Notes under the pieces: model-generated
Told to the model about the DNA's origin: nothing
Seen by the model: the letters and a program-made list of their open reading frames with translations, nothing else
Database searches by the model: none
In this document: positions 11,939 through 24,499 of the stretch, in pieces
How the letters are laid out: each line of letters starts with the position of its first letter
Numbering within the stretch: position 1 is the stretch's first letter
Program-made: the position numbers and the translations under genes
Assembly (NCBI GenBank): GCA_030278955.1
Contig: JAOANR010000003.1
Coordinates: 52,610,902 to 52,674,901 of the forward strand
Source of the DNA: Hygrophila difformis
Taxonomy: Eukaryota; Streptophyta; Magnoliopsida; Lamiales; Acanthaceae
DNA: 64,000 nt
Direction of reading: 5' to 3'

Positions 11939-12341
11939 ATGGCGGGCAGGCAAACAAGGGGTCGGCAGAGAATTCCCATTAGACTCATAGAGAATCAAGA
12001 TGACCTCTATGCCACCTTCTCCAAACGTCGCCTTGGCCTTTACAGAAAGGCAAGCGAACTAAGCACACTGTGCGGGGTGGACATTGGGGTCATCATATTC
12101 TCCCCGACCGACAACCCGTTCTCTTTCTTCCACCCCACCATGGAGTAAGTGGTGGAGGGATGCCTGAACCCTACCCTGCCAATCATCAATGTCACCTGCA
12201 TGGCTGAGATGTATTCCCGCTCCCAAATCCACCAGCTGAACCAAAGACTGGATCAAATAATCGAGATGAGGGAACAGCTGAAGGAGTGGGAGCATCAGTT
12301 GGAGGAGTTTGATAGAATTCGTGTCAAGGGTTGGTGCGAAC
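11939..12341 (+). pseudogene. Type I (M-alpha-like) MADS-box gene, 5' part
   Basis: The ATG at 11939 opens a frame whose first 60 residues are a MADS DNA-binding domain. It has a basic N-terminus, an IENQDD segment, TFSKRRLGLYRKASELSTLC and an IIFSP beta strand. The FSFFHPTME stretch after the domain is typical of the M-alpha group (AGL28/AGL62-like), whose members act mainly in female gametophyte and endosperm. Codon 70 (12146-12148) is TAA; the frame then stays open through a glutamine/glutamate-rich coiled segment to 12341. There a Copia element interrupts it inside CGAAC. The 3' part continues in the same frame at 28866. The intact gene would be intronless with 183 codons. The early stop and the insertion both disable it. 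Confidence 0.88.
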
Positions 12342-12624
12342 TATTGGATCCACTGAGTCCTCTTCCAGCAAAGTGAAGAACAAAGCTGCTACTGCAACTC
12401 GTGTGTGAAGAAGTAGTGTTGGGCTTATTTCTATCTACCACTCTTAATTCCTTTTATTTGGGCCTTTTATGTGTGTACAGCCCATTTACAGTCTTAGCCC
12501 ATATCACTCGTTGTTGGCTCACATTACTTATAGGGATCTTCTTCCCTTTAGTCATTTTGTAACAAACTCTGCAGAGCAATGAAACAGTGCGCAATTTCCC
12601 TTTCACTTTCTCTCAAATTCCTCA
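12342..12624 (+). repeat. Copia-1 5' LTR
   Basis: It is identical to the right LTR except that its second base is A (TATTGG instead of TGTTGG) and one A/T difference lies near 12606. It ends AAATTCCTCA. The altered terminal dinucleotide is a point mutation after insertion. Confidence 0.93.
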
Positions 12625-12636
12625 TGGTATCAGAGC
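12625..12636 (+). promoter_or_regulatory. Copia-1 primer-binding site (initiator-Met tRNA)
   Basis: TGGTATCAGAGC directly follows the LTR terminal CA with no spacer, complementary to the 3' end of initiator methionine tRNA. Confidence 0.9.
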
Positions 12637-12724
12637 GGTTTCGCTCCTGAATCACCCATTCCGCTTCTGATTTCTTCGTTTTCGAGCTGGATTTGCTCAA
12701 AATCAGCTCGTCAATCTTTTTTTG

Positions 12725-15700
12725 ATGGCTTCTGGTACCACAGAAACACCATCACCACAAGAATCCAATGAAACTCCATTACCTCAACCTCCTGCTCCTC
12801 GCCCCCTGGAGCTGAATCTATCCGTTGCGGATCAACCCCATCTGAAACTTGCTCCAATTTTGTTTGATGGAACTAATTGGAACTCATGGCGAATTGTTGT
12901 TCGCAACACGCTTCGGATTAAAGGAAAAATCAGATTTATAGAAGGTACCTTTCCCCTGATGATCCACTGTTTGATGAATGGATTCAAGTCGATTGCATGG
13001 TTCTAACCTGGTTACAGAATTCTTTAACGCCTGAAATCACTTGTCAATATCTCTATGCTGAAACATCCTTTAGTCTATGGAATGAGCTTGAAAATTGCTA
13101 TGGAAAAGTGAATGGACCTCAAGTTATTATGCTTAAAAGGAAGCTTATCAACCTCACTCAAGGAAACAGATCCATTACTAGTTACTACAATGATTTAAAA
13201 TCACAGTGGCATGCCCTTAAAGCACTGAAACCCTTTCCCAAAACCTGTAGCTCAGAAACACTTAAGGCCCTTAAAGACTCAGAGGAATATGAACTACTGG
13301 TGCAGTTCCTAATAGGTGTGAATGATGAGTTTGAACATGTTAGCAATCAGATCCTGCTCATGGATCCTCTTCCTCATGTCAGTCGAGCTCATAACATGTT
13401 ATGTGGTATAGAACAAAAAGGGAGTCATGGAGCTTTTAGTGATAGTTCAAACTCCTCTAATTTTGTCCTTGCCACTGTTGATAGAGGAATGACTGATAAG
13501 GGGGCTAATCGAGGCAACAGTGTAATCTGCACTTATTGCAAGAAGACTGGCCATACAAGGGAAAAGTGCTACCAGTTGGCTAACAAAAATGCCTACTGTG
13601 ACCATTGCAAGAAGAGTGGTCACAGTAGAGCCAATTGCTTCATGGTTTCAGGTGTGGTGCCTGATTGTTACAAGGCCCTAGCAGAGAAAACGAAGGGCAA
13701 ATCAGTGGCTGGAGCAGTGATCACAGGGACTCCAAAACATGTCAGTGGTGAGGACTTGGAAGTGAGGATCCTCTCCAAAATAGAGGCAAAACTTGATGAA
13801 TTTGCCAAACATCAGTCCACCAATCCTGCCACTCCCTTTGATTTTGCTGGAGGAGTCTTTGACAGAGAAATCTTCGAATTAGCAGGCAGTACTCCCGACT
13901 CTGATTTTCTTAAAGGTTCTTGGTTGCTTGACTCAGGTGCCAGTAGTCATCTTTGTGCTGACTTTAATTCTTTGATTGACCCTCAGCCTTTCAGATATAA
14001 CAAGTCTATTTTTCTGCCAAATGGCTCCATAAAAACCCCCACACATATTGGATCTGTTAGGCTGTTGAAAGATCTAACAGTTCCTAATGTGCTCTTTGTT
14101 CCTGGCTTGATTTTGAATCTTCTCTCTATTAGTCAACTCACTAGAGAGCTCAAATGCTTAGCTATTTTTGATCCTACCTCATGCCTTTTGCAGGACCTGA
14201 GCTCTAAGAAAACTCTTCTTAAAGGGACTCTCCTGCACAACCTCTACTCCTTCTGCCATGAAAAGAATATTACTCCAAATTGTTTTCCTACATTTGCTAC
14301 TGTAGACAAGTCCAATAGCTTTGATATTTGGCATAACATACTTGGTCACCCCTCCCCATTGGTTATGTCTAAATTGGGTTTTAATGCTGAAAATAAAGAT
14401 CATTTGCCTTGTGATGTCTGTTCCACTTCCAAAATACACAGGTTGTCTTTCCCTCCCAGTGATTCACATGCTTCTTCATGTTTTGATTTAATACATAGTG
14501 ATCTCTGGGGTCCTTTCTCTATTGGAGATAGATCAAACTAGTACTAACCATTGTTGATGATTGCTCTCGGGCAACTTGGCTATATCTGCTACACCACAAA
14601 TCTGCCACCTCAGGTCTTCTGTCTGCCTTCTTTAACTATGTTAAAACTCACTTTAATAAAGTTGTCAAGAAAATTAGAACAGACAATGGAAGTGAATTTT
14701 GCAATAAGTCCTGTCTCAATCTCTTCACTTCTCTTGGCATTGTGCATCAAACATCCTGCATTTACACTCCCCAACAAAACGGTCGAGTTGAGAGAAAACA
14801 TAAACACCTGATACAAGTGGCCAGAAATCTCCTTCTCACCTCCTCTATTCCAAAATCCTTCTGGGGTGATGCTATGCTTTTTGCTGCTCACCTCATAAAC
14901 AGGCTTCCCACTTCCATCCTTGATTGGCAATCTCCCAGTGAAGTTCTTCTTGGACAAAAGCCTGACATCTCTTCTCTTCATTGTTTTGGCTGTTTGTGCT
15001 ATGCCAAGATTCCTCATCCTTCTGGCAAACTTGATGCTAGAGGCTTGAAAGGGGTTTTTCTTGGTATGGCCTCAGGAAAGAAAGGACACAAAGTCTTTGT
15101 CCTTGACAGCAAAAAGGTTGTTATCTCCAGGGATGTTGTCTTCCATGACAATATCTTCCCTTTTGATCCAAAACATTCCTCCTTCATCCCTGAATCCTCT
15201 TCTTCTCCTTCTGTTCCCTTGACTGACCTACCAACTCTTCTTCCCTTGCCTCTGTCATCTCCTCAACCCTCTCAAGAAATCTGTGAGCAGCCCACTGCTA
15301 CTCATCAAAGAGCCAACTCTCCTAATGAGCCCACTGCTCATCATGGAATACAGCACTCCCCTCTGATCTCTCATAGATCAGTGAGTAACACTCTTGAAGT
15401 TAATTCTCCTGTCTCTTCCACTGAGAGACATGGCTCATCTCATTCTGTTGAGTTGTCTCCCCACAACTCAAACTCTGATTCTCCATCTCCTATGGAGGAT
15501 CCTATTTCTTCTGATTCCAACTTTAGCACTAGAGAGACTACTGTTGCACCTGTGGCTCCTACCAGGCCTAAGAGAACTATCAAGAGACCAGAAAAGTACA
15601 AGGACTACATCTGTTCTTCTATTGATGATGATGCTCAGGTACCTTCCTCATTTACTCAAGCCCATGGAATCCCTCACTGGGATACAACCATTCAAGCTGA

Positions 15701-16676
15701 ACTCACTGCTTTGGTAAAGAATGGTATTTGGGACTTAGTTCCTTTGCCTGCTGGAAAGAAACCTATAGGGTGTAAATGGGTTTTCAGGGTTAAATGTAAT
15801 CCTGATGGTTCAGTGAACAAGCATAAAGCTCGGTTGGTAGCAAAAGGCTTTCATCAAAAGTTTGGAAAAGATTTTTTTGAGATTTTTGCTCATGTTGCCA
15901 AAGCCATCAGTGTCAGGTTGATTATAGCCCTTGCTGCTTCTCATCGATGGACCCTTTCCCAATTAGATATAAACAATGCCTTTCTCCATGGTCAGCTCGA
16001 TGAGGAGATCTACATGATGTGCCCTGAGGGTCTCACTTCATCCGCAGGCCAAGTGTGCAAATTAAAGAAATCCTTGTATGGCTTAAAACAAGCCCCACGT
16101 CAGTGGTATGCAGCTCTGAAATCCTTTCTCACTTCCTCAGGTTTCAAATGCACTTATTCAGACCCCTGTGTATTCTTTAAGTTCACATGTGTGGGCATCA
16201 TTCTCTTGGTGGTATATGTGGATGATATCCTGGTCACAGGTGATGATGTTGATGCCATCTCTGCCATCAAGAAAAGCCTGCACAGTCAATTCACCATCAA
16301 GGACCTTGGTGATGCTTCATACTTCCTTGGTCTTGAGATCATTCAATCCTCATCAGGAATCTCTGTTAGCCAACATAAATATGCTCTGGATATTGTCTCT
16401 GAAATCAGTCTCCCTGACACCTCCAAGGTCCATGTTCCTTGTCTCCCTCACCACCAGTATGACACATCTGGTGCCCTATTCGATCAACCTCAGTTATTTC
16501 GTAGGCTTGTTGGCAAACTTCTCTATCTCGGGTTCTCCAGACCTGACATCAGTTTCAGTGTACAGCAATTGAGCCAACATATGCACAACCCCACTGTCAA
16601 CCATTGGACTGGTGTTATTCAAGTTCTTCAATACATCAAGAACACTCCTCGGATTGGCCTCCACTATCCCTTTGGG
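12725..16676 (+). pseudogene. Copia-1 gag-pol, 5' part (gag to reverse transcriptase)
   Basis: The ATG at 12725 starts gag. A frameshift in a C run near 12960 moves the frame. Gag continues with two CCHC knuckles (about 13529-13640), then a protease with LLDSGASSHL near 13930, then the integrase zinc region (H near 14345, CDVC near 14415). A second frameshift near 14536 precedes the integrase core (TDNGSEF near 14685). Reverse transcriptase follows with LDINNAFLHG near 15970 and YVDDILVTG near 16220. The frame stops at the Tekay-2 insertion point; RNase H resumes at 28090. With two frameshifts and the insertion it cannot make a functional polyprotein. Confidence 0.92.
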
Positions 16677-16681
16677 CTTTC
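16677..16681. other. Tekay-2 target-site duplication, left copy (CTTTC)
   Basis: CTTTC lies immediately before the TG of the left LTR and is repeated at 28085-28089 after the right LTR, defining the insertion point within Copia-1 pol. Confidence 0.95.
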
Positions 16682-18705
16682 TGTAACACCCCGGTTTTTT
16701 GGTCACCCAGGTCGGGATGTCACCGCCACATCTCCCTAGTAAGACACGGTTTCTCCGAGCTTACTAAAGAGATGCAAGGCTAGGTATTGCAGTATTTAAA
16801 AACACTTAAAGCATTCAAAATAGCCCATACAATATAATTCGAAAATAATAATAGCATAGCGCAGCGGAAATATTTAGTTTAGTACAGTATCGCAGCGGAA
16901 AATATAAAAAGGGCCGACATGGCCAAAACACGGGTTAAACAGGCCCGTTCATAATATAGTCTAAGTACGAAATTTAAAAGCAAAATAAAAGTTCCCAAAA
17001 TCCCATGCATGATTCGTGCTCACACATGCTCATTCCATATATTCTGTAAAGAAAGGAATAAAAATGGTTTTGATCAGCAAAATTGCTGAGTAAGTTAACA
17101 CATGCATGATCGTAGGGTTTAAAAGCCATAACTTTAATAATTTAACAAAAGCATGATAATAACATAATATTTGATTTCATATAATCCATATCATGTAGCA
17201 CAATCTATCTCAGGCTCTATTTAATAACACATATCACATGGTTCAAGATAATAGCCATAATTTAAATAAAGCATTTAAATACTTTAATTTGACAACAATA
17301 TCATTTAATCTAGTTTAATTTAATTTAGAATCCCCATTACATTCCCGATTTGGTATTTCAAAGTTTCACGATAAAAATCGCGATGTCAACAAGTTTAGCC
17401 TGTAGCCCGGCGGCCGCAGCCGTATCAGCCATACCCAGTACCACTCCGGAGCCTCGGGAAACCCATACGGATATTCACGAGAGTGTAGGCTCTAAGTTTT
17501 GCCGTTTTGGCAATATCACATTTCAAGTATAGCGCGCGGGGTCACCATCGTCCATTACGGCACGAAGTGAATCGTTAGGGGGCACCCTGCAGAGCACTCA
17601 CCCCTAATTTTAATTTATCAAGTTTGTAAGGGGATTTAGTTTTTAAAATCTGCCTTCCATTGTATTAATTTAGAAACAATATCTCAATTCGTTTCAACCC
17701 TAAAGGTTAATTCCATGTTTCAACAAGAATTCAAAATTTCGTTTCGGTAAATCACAGTTTACTCCAAAATTCGTCTAAAATCAGATTTAATTCCGAAAAT
17801 TCCAAAATTTCATATCTGACTCGGAAACATCAAGATCTACAACTTTTGTGTTTTAACTTTTTCAATCTGAGATACCTAAGTAGGTCAAAATCGCCAATTT
17901 TCACATAAGAAGAAATCTGTCCGAGTTAAAAGTGTCGCAGTTTACTAATTTCACATTCTACCATATCAATTCAACTCCAAATTTAATGAAATTTGACAGG
18001 GATCATCTTAAGACATTTATCTACAACTTTCATGTTTGGCCAAAGATCTAAAACGGCCTAGATCCTATGTCAAAAACGTGATCAAGATCATTCCTAAGTT
18101 ATGTCCAAGATTTCAAGATCTAAAATCAAACAGTTCGGTTTCAACGGGTTTTCACATATCAAATCAACTCCAAAAATTCTCAAATTTTTACAGTAGCTAG
18201 GTCTAAGTCTTAGGAACGTTTTTCGTGTTTTAAGTTTTTCCGTTTGAGTTCGTTTTAAGGGTCGGAAAAATTCAACAATTCTGTTGCGCCGGTAGGAAAA
18301 CAAAAGTGGACAGATCTATGATTCTTGTCAAATCTTTTAGGTTTCGAATGTTTTAAAATCTCCCAAAACCATGTAAGGTTAACTTACAGTGTCTATGAAC
18401 GTCGGGAATGTCCAATTCGGAGGCGTGGCTTCCAGATCACCGTTTCTCCTCTCCGTTCGTCGGGTTCTACGATCTAGATTCGATACGGGGGTGTAGAAAG
18501 AAAAAGGAGATGATTAGGATTCGTTTTCGAATCGTTTATTGAATAAAGATTGGACCGAGACTTATCACGACTATGGAGATCTGTAGAGAAACTCGTCCAA
18601 CAGCGTTCGTCTTGGTTTCGTGCCTCCGACGACTCCGAATTTAGGGTTTCGAACGTATAGAATGTTTTAGGGTTTTGTAAACTTGTTCGGGGCTCCCAAG
18701 GGGCT

Positions 18706-18714
18706 TATTTATAG
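18706..18714 (-). promoter_or_regulatory. TATA box in Tekay-2 3' LTR
   Basis: On the minus strand the sequence is CTATAAATAAG, shared with the other Tekay LTRs. The 3' LTR copy could drive readout into the flanking Copia and MADS sequence. Confidence 0.6.
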
Positions 18715-19283
18715 AATTCTTAATCCCTAGGGCGTCCACAACCGACCTAGAGGTCTGGAGTCGAGAGATGTTCAACCAAAAGTCGAAAAATCCGCGTTTG
18801 GGTGAGAGTTCACGCAACGACCGAATCTGTGGGGTGGCGCGGTCGTGGCGCGCTAAAGCCCCTTCACCGCGCGGCCACCGCGCCGACTTCGCCTGGACTT
18901 CGGTCCGGGCGGGTCGTGCGATCCGTCGTGCTTTTCCGCCTCTCTTTCGGGTTTCTATCCCTCTATGCTCCCGAATTCCGATTTCCGGGGTATATTCGGG
19001 TTCATACTTTCTCTCTAATTTTATTCTCAGTCTAATTGGATGTTTTGGACTCGAATACTCGAGTTCATTAGTGTCGGGTTTTGGTGTACCATTTATCCAT
19101 CCTTTTATTGAATTAAATTCCTTTAATTCCTTTTTAAGTAAAAATCTCATTTCTCATTTCCTTATTTTTATTTACTTCTTTTATTTGCTGGATTGGTTTA
19201 TTTATTTATAGTATTCATTTTATTTATTATTTATTTATTTAATTATTGTTTTATTTTATGTTGGAAAATTCTCGGGTATTACA

Positions 19284-19296
19284 GTCTACCCTCCTT
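19284..19296 (-). promoter_or_regulatory. Second, internal polypurine-like tract in the Tekay-2 LTR
   Basis: On the minus strand AAGGAGGGTAGAC is followed directly by TGTAATACCC, resembling a polypurine tract abutting an LTR start. The matching copy lies at 27878-27890, and a homologous tract is in Tekay-3 at 52699-52711. Tekay-1's LTR ends exactly at this terminus. Confidence 0.55.
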
Positions 19297-19303
19297 AAGA
19301 ACC

Positions 19304-19321
19304 AACTTCGTCCTCGAAGTT
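19304..19321. repeat. Conserved hairpin motif near the LTR start
   Basis: AACTTCG and CGAAGTT form perfect 7-bp arms around a TCCT loop. It is present at 27898-27915 and in the otherwise diverged Tekay-3 LTR at 52719-52736, always just inside the internal polypurine-like tract. Conservation suggests a functional element. Confidence 0.6.
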
Positions 19322-19490
19322 GTGTTTCGGCTTTTCTCGTCTCGTGCTAAGGTCTTGTGTTTGTTTTATTATGTTGTGACTGAACTTAGAATTAAACTTC
19401 TAAGCTGCCTACGTACCCGGTAAAGGGATCAAACCATAACGTAGTTCAAAAGTTTACAAAAAAATGCACGAAAAATTAGGGGGTATGACA

Positions 19491-19503
19491 TCCTCTCCCC
19501 CTT
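19491..19503 (-). promoter_or_regulatory. Tekay-2 polypurine tract
   Basis: On the minus strand AAGGGGGAGAGGA directly precedes the LTR start TGTCATACCC. It is the second-strand primer site used to make this copy, since it marks the LTR edge verified by the target duplication. Confidence 0.85.
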
Positions 19504-19513
19504 AAGATTGCAG

Positions 19514-22500
19514 TTATGTCCCCATAACTGTGTCGGTATCGGTTTGGAACAATGTCGGGTATCGTTCTCTCATGTCGGATTCTACTTCCCAAGTTGCCGT
19601 CTCGCTTTCGTGATTTGACCAAAGAACCTTGATCATTTTGATGGTTTTGTTCCTCGTTACTCGTTCCTTAGTATCGAGAATACGCACTGGGACTTCTTCG
19701 TAAGTCAAATCTTCATCGAGCTCAATTATCTCTGGTTGAAGTACATGTGTCGGGTCCGGCACATACTTCTTTAGTTGTGAGACATGGAAGACATTATGAA
19801 CTCTATCTAAGTGTGGCGGTAAAGCCAATCGGTAGGCTAGAGTTCCGACTCGGTCTAGAATTTCGTAAGGTCCTATGTATCGCGGACTTAACTTCCCTCG
19901 TTTGCCAAAGCGCATCACCCCCTTCATGGGTGATATCTTTAGCATGACCCTATCTCCCACTTGAAATTCTAGGTCTCGTCGTCTCACGTCGGCATAACTC
20001 TTTTGACGGTCTTGTGCGGCTTTCATCTTCCCTTGGATCACTTTGATTTGTTGAGCCATGTCTTCGATAAGTTGTGGTCCCACTACCACGGACTTATCGT
20101 TTTCTTCCCAGCTCAAAGGGCTTCGGCACTTTCGTCCATACAATGCCTCGAAAGGTGCCATGCCAATACTCGCATGGTAACTATTATTATAGGAAAACTC
20201 AATCAAGGGTAAATGAGATTCCCAATTTCCTTTGAACTCCAACACGCATGCTCTCAGCATGTCTTCTAGTGTTTGGATTGTCCTTTCGGTTTGTCCATCC
20301 GTCATCGGGTGGAATGCGGTGCTCATTTTGATTTGAGTACCGAGAGCTTTTTGTAACTCCGTCCAGAAATGAGAGACAAATCTACTGTCTCTATCGGAAA
20401 TGATATCATGTGGTACTCCATGCCGTCGTACCACATTATCAATGTAGGCTCGGGCCAATTGGTCCATAGTCCACGTGTCTTTCATTGGGATAAATATGGC
20501 TGTCTTCGTTAGCCTATCCACAATCACCCAAATCTTATTCATGCCTTTAGGTGATCGGGGTAATCCCGAGACAAAGTCCATTGAGATGCTATCCCACTTC
20601 CAACTTGGAATCTCTAGTGGTTGCATCAATCCTAAGGGTTTATGTCGCACTGCCTTAACCTTTTGGCAGGTGAGACATCTCGCCACGAAATTTGCCACTT
20701 CCTTCTTCATTCCCGGCCACCAATAGATCTTCTTCAGATCTTTGTATAGCTTGTCACCTTCGGGATGTACGGAATATGGCGTGTTGTGCCCTTCCTCCAT
20801 CAACCTTTGCTTTAACTCGGCACATTTAAAAGGCACACACCATCTACCTTTAAAACGGATGCTTCCATCCTCGTGGACAGCAAATCCTATTGCCTTTCCT
20901 TCGGCAATATACCCTTTTATCTTCTCGAGTTTCGGATCGCCCGGTTGAGCGAGTCGAATCTCGTCCAATATTGGAGTTTCTACGACCATGGCATTGACCG
21001 TTTCTCCCACTGTGCCAGGGTGCACAAGTTCTAACTCCAATCTTGCCAAATCCATGTACAATGCCGGCGGAATTACCAACGAGTTTGTCACGTGTTGGGT
21101 TTTCCGACTTAGGGCATCGGCTACCACATTCGCCTTCCCCCCGTGGTATGCTATTTCTAAATCGTAGTCTTTAATGAGCTCCAACCACCTTCGCTGTCTC
21201 AAATTCAACTCCTTCTGAGTGAATATATATTTCAAGCTCTTGTGGTCGGTGAACATTCGACACTTCCGCCCATAAAGATAATGTCTCCATATCTTTAGAG
21301 CGAAAACGACCGCTGCCAACTCCAGGTCATGTGTCGGATAATTTTCCTCGTGAGGTTTTAGTTGGCGTGATGCATAGGCTACGACTCTCGAGTCTTGCAT
21401 CAAGACACAACCTAAACCTTCCTTCGAAGCATCGCTATATACTTCGAAGTCACCATTCTCTGATGGTAGTGTTAATACGGGTGTGGTTGTGAGTCGTTTC
21501 TTCAACTCTTGAAACGCAATCTCACACGCTTCGGTCCACTCGTATTTTGCTCCTTTCTTAAGTAGCTGGGTCAAAGGACGTGCAATCCTTGAAAAGTCCT
21601 TTACAAATCGTCTGTAATATCCGGCTAATCCAAGGAAACTCCTTATTTCCGTTGGACTTTTCGGAGTTGCCCATTCAGTTACGGCAGAAACTTTTGCCGG
21701 ATCCACTGATACTCCATCAGCGGATACTATGTGTCCGAGAAATGCCACTTCTTTCAGCCAGAAGTCGCATTTCGACAGCTTGCCGTATAGCTGATTTCTT
21801 CGCAAGATCTCCAACACTTGATGTAAGTGTTTCGCATGCTCCTCCTCGTTCTTCGAGTAGATAAGGATGTCGTCGATGAACACTACGACGCAGTGATCTA
21901 ACAATTCTCGGAACACGTTGTTCATGAGATTCATGAACATGGCCGGAGCATTTGTTAGCCCGAAGGATAACACTGTGAACTCGTAATGGCCATATCGTGT
22001 TCGAAACGCCGTCTTTGGAATGTCCTTCTCGGCAATCCTCAATTGATGATACCCAGATCGCAAATCGATCTTCGAGAATACTGAAGCTCCCTTCAGTTGA
22101 TCAAACAGATCCTCTATTCTCGGTAGGGGGTATTTATTCTTAATGGTCACTTGGTTTAGTCCTCGGTAATCTATGCAAAGGCGTAGCCCTCCGTCTTTCT
22201 TCTTGACAAACAAAACCGGTGCTCCCCAAGGGGACGTACTCGGTCTTATGTAACCTTTTCCCAATAGCTCCTCGAGTTGTTCCTTTAACTCCTTCATTTC
22301 CAGTGGTGCCATCCGGTACGGAGCTTTTGAGACAGGCTCTGTCCCCGGAATGAGATCTATCGTGAATTCAAGATCTCTCTCAGGTGGCATGCCCGGAACG
22401 TCTTCAGGGAACACGTCCGGGTATTCTCTTACCACTGGTATGCTATCAACCTTGTTCTCTTCCGCCTCAAGGTTGTGCACATAGCACGCATATAGTTCAT

Positions 22501-24238
22501 ACCCCTTACGCATCAAGTTACTTAGTTTAAGTGCACTAACGATTTTGTTACTTTTCTTAGGGGGCTGAGAGTAAAAGATAACTCTCTTTGCCCTACTTTT
22601 TGACAAGGTGATCTTTTGATTTTGGCATTCGATCACCGCTTTATACTGGGATAGCCAATCCATCCCCAGTATGATGTCAAAGTCTCTTAAGTTAAATTCT
22701 ACCAAGTTCGCGAAGAATTCTACGTTCTTTATCACTATAGGAATTCCGTTATATCGTTTAGAGCAAGACACTACTTCTCCAGAAGGCAATTGAATTCCTA
22801 AGCTAATTCTCTCGCACTTAGGTAGATCTAACTCAGGCACTATCCTTGATGCAATAATTGAGCAACTAGCTCCGGAATCAAATAAAATTCTAAGGGGTGT
22901 ATTCAAAACGTGAAATGTACCTGCCATCACTTCTCCTTGCGCAGGCATGTCCGCTTGGTTTACCACGTTCAGCCTCCCCATAGGGCGTCCCTGATTGCCC
23001 TGCTGATTCGCATTCTGCTGTTGGTTTTGCTGTTGGTTTTGATTCTGCGGGGGCGGAGGTCGTTGGTTCTGGTTCTGGTTCTGCGGCCTATTTTGAGGGG
23101 GTCTGTACCCTTGGCTATTGCCATTTCGCCCGTTTTGGTTTTGAGGCTGTTCTTGCCCCGCGACCAAATCGTCCCTCTTCGTTATGTTCTCGAGCCTAGT
23201 TCGACATTCCCGTCGAACGTGACCCATTCGACCGCATCGGTAACAGGCGCCTTGTTGCGGGCATCCCCTTGCCAGATGTGGTCGTCCACATCGCGGGCAA
23301 GGCGGTACCGGATCTTCTTGATTGAACCTCCTCCCAGTGTTGTTTTGTTGGGGCCTATTCGACCCTCTGCGCTGCTCGTTCCTTCCAGTGTTGTTCTCGT
23401 TTCTTGAGTCTCGGCTTCTCTTGTCTTGAGGACCCCTGCTGGACTCCCCACTCACCCTTCTTTTCAGCTGCTGCACGCGTGCTACCGCTACAGCGCGATC
23501 GTATACGGCTTGCAAATCGGGGTAGTGTACCCCCACGATCACCTCGCGCACAGACAGGTTCAGTCCCATCTCGAACTTCTGTGCCTTTTCCGCATCAGTA
23601 GGCACTAGCCTTGGTGCGAACCTCACCAGCTCCTTGAAGCGTGTGTAGTATTCTTGCACCGTTTGGCTCCCTTGCTTCAGTGACAGGAATTCTTCGTACA
23701 TGGCAGCTTTGGTACTCAAGGGATAGAATCGATCCCTGAGTAGTTCCATCATCTCCATCCACGAGTAAGGCTCGTCATCTTCAGTTAGTTTGGCTTGCGT
23801 TGCTTGCCACCAGTCATCAGCGTCGCCTCCCAAGTAGTATGAAGCGACATGTACCCTCTCTCCTTCCGGACATTTGACCGCTCCCAGCAGCTTGTCAAAA
23901 GTCCGGATCCATTCCTCCAGTTTAGCTGGATCCTCCTCACCAGCATAGTGGGGCGGCTGGTAGGGATTCACCATCGCCAGGTAGTTAGGGCGAGCTTGGG
24001 GCGGAGGTACCGCCGCAGCTTGACCCTGGTTGACTTGCGCGTTCCCGAGCGCAATCAACACTTCCTCTATCGTCCTAAGACGATCGCCCACATTGTTCGG
24101 TGCGGGGGCGTCCTGCGCACCTTGGGGCTGTTCCTCATCAGGTTGGTTTGGTTCAGTGACGTTTGGTGGTGTCTCCGTAGGAGTTTCAGTGGTGGTTTGG
24201 GGAGCGGTTTGAGTCCTTCCTCTTCCTCTGGGTGCCAT
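19514..24238 (-). CDS. Tekay-2 gag-pol polyprotein with chromodomain
   Basis: This is an uninterrupted 1,574-codon frame from ATG 24238 to TAA/TAG-side end 19514. An in-frame extension of 14 residues upstream is not needed, because MAPRGRGR fits the usual gag start. Approximate residues: gag core 60-260; CCHC zinc knuckle ([14 protein letters not shown]) about 325-340; glutamine/asparagine-rich linker 360-420; aspartic protease with DSGAS about 453; reverse transcriptase with FIDD about 786; RNase H with YSDAS about 933; integrase zinc domain about 1170-1200; DDE core from about 1240; C-terminal chromodomain about 1510-1566, which directs integration to heterochromatin in this family. No stop or frameshift is visible, so the element could be autonomous. 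Gag and pol are in one frame, as in other chromoviruses. Confidence 0.95.
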   Translation of the reverse strand: MAPRGRGRTQTAPQTTTETPTETPPNVTEPNQPDEEQPQGAQDAPAPNNVGDRLRTIEEVLIALGNAQVNQGQAAAVPPPQARPNYLAMVNPYQPPHYAGEEDPAKLEEWIRTFDKLLGAVKCPEGERVHVASYYLGGDADDWWQATQAKLTEDDEPYSWMEMMELLRDRFYPLSTKAAMYEEFLSLKQGSQTVQEYYTRFKELVRFAPRLVPTDAEKAQKFEMGLNLSVREVIVGVHYPDLQAVYDRAVAVARVQQLKRRVSGESSRGPQDKRSRDSRNENNTGRNEQRRGSNRPQQNNTGRRFNQEDPVPPCPRCGRPHLARGCPQQGACYRCGRMGHVRRECRTRLENITKRDDLVAGQEQPQNQNGRNGNSQGYRPPQNRPQNQNQNQRPPPPQNQNQQQNQQQNANQQGNQGRPMGRLNVVNQADMPAQGEVMAGTFHVLNTPLRILFDSGASCSIIASRIVPELDLPKCERISLGIQLPSGEVVSCSKRYNGIPIVIKNVEFFANLVEFNLRDFDIILGMDWLSQYKAVIECQNQKITLSKSRAKRVIFYSQPPKKSNKIVSALKLSNLMRKGYELYACYVHNLEAEENKVDSIPVVREYPDVFPEDVPGMPPERDLEFTIDLIPGTEPVSKAPYRMAPLEMKELKEQLEELLGKGYIRPSTSPWGAPVLFVKKKDGGLRLCIDYRGLNQVTIKNKYPLPRIEDLFDQLKGASVFSKIDLRSGYHQLRIAEKDIPKTAFRTRYGHYEFTVLSFGLTNAPAMFMNLMNNVFRELLDHCVVVFIDDILIYSKNEEEHAKHLHQVLEILRRNQLYGKLSKCDFWLKEVAFLGHIVSADGVSVDPAKVSAVTEWATPKSPTEIRSFLGLAGYYRRFVKDFSRIARPLTQLLKKGAKYEWTEACEIAFQELKKRLTTTPVLTLPSENGDFEVYSDASKEGLGCVLMQDSRVVAYASRQLKPHEENYPTHDLELAAVVFALKIWRHYLYGRKCRMFTDHKSLKYIFTQKELNLRQRRWLELIKDYDLEIAYHGGKANVVADALSRKTQHVTNSLVIPPALYMDLARLELELVHPGTVGETVNAMVVETPILDEIRLAQPGDPKLEKIKGYIAEGKAIGFAVHEDGSIRFKGRWCVPFKCAELKQRLMEEGHNTPYSVHPEGDKLYKDLKKIYWWPGMKKEVANFVARCLTCQKVKAVRHKPLGLMQPLEIPSWKWDSISMDFVSGLPRSPKGMNKIWVIVDRLTKTAIFIPMKDTWTMDQLARAYIDNVVRRHGVPHDIISDRDSRFVSHFWTELQKALGTQIKMSTAFHPMTDGQTERTIQTLEDMLRACVLEFKGNWESHLPLIEFSYNNSYHASIGMAPFEALYGRKCRSPLSWEENDKSVVVGPQLIEDMAQQIKVIQGKMKAAQDRQKSYADVRRRDLEFQVGDRVMLKISPMKGVMRFGKRGKLSPRYIGPYEILDRVGTLAYRLALPPHLDRVHNVFHVSQLKKYVPDPTHVLQPEIIELDEDLTYEEVPVRILDTKERVTRNKTIKMIKVLWSNHESETATWEVESDMRERYPTLFQTDTDTVMGT

Positions 24239-24499
24239 TCTGGTACAAATAGGATAGTTTAGGACTGATGAATTTAGCATATGGTCTAAGCAATTTCTAT
24301 GAATGTATATGTGTGTAGTAATTTAGCACGTGGTGCTTTGCTCGAGTTAAGAGGCATCGTCTGTTTTGGGGTTTCATTTTATTTTGTTTTGTTTGTTTTG
24401 ATTTAAGAAAATAAATCGGGCATTTTATTTCCTCAAAAGAAATTTTAGTACAAAAGTAGAAATATCTTCCTAGCAAAATAATATCTAACAATAGAATCT

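Larger units (their letters stand above)
16682..19490 (-). repeat. Tekay-2 3' LTR (2,809 bp)
   Basis: The plus strand runs from TGTAACACCCC to GGGGGTATGACA. The outer and inner limits are fixed by the CTTTC duplication and the adjoining polypurine tract. It contains an internal TG/CA-type boundary at 19283 followed by a second polypurine-like tract (19284-19296), leaving a 207-bp extension. Confidence 0.93.

Noticed and set aside
19747..24262. Plus-strand frames opposite Tekay-2 gag-pol
   Set aside because: They lie wholly antisense to an intact polyprotein and have low-complexity or composition-driven content.
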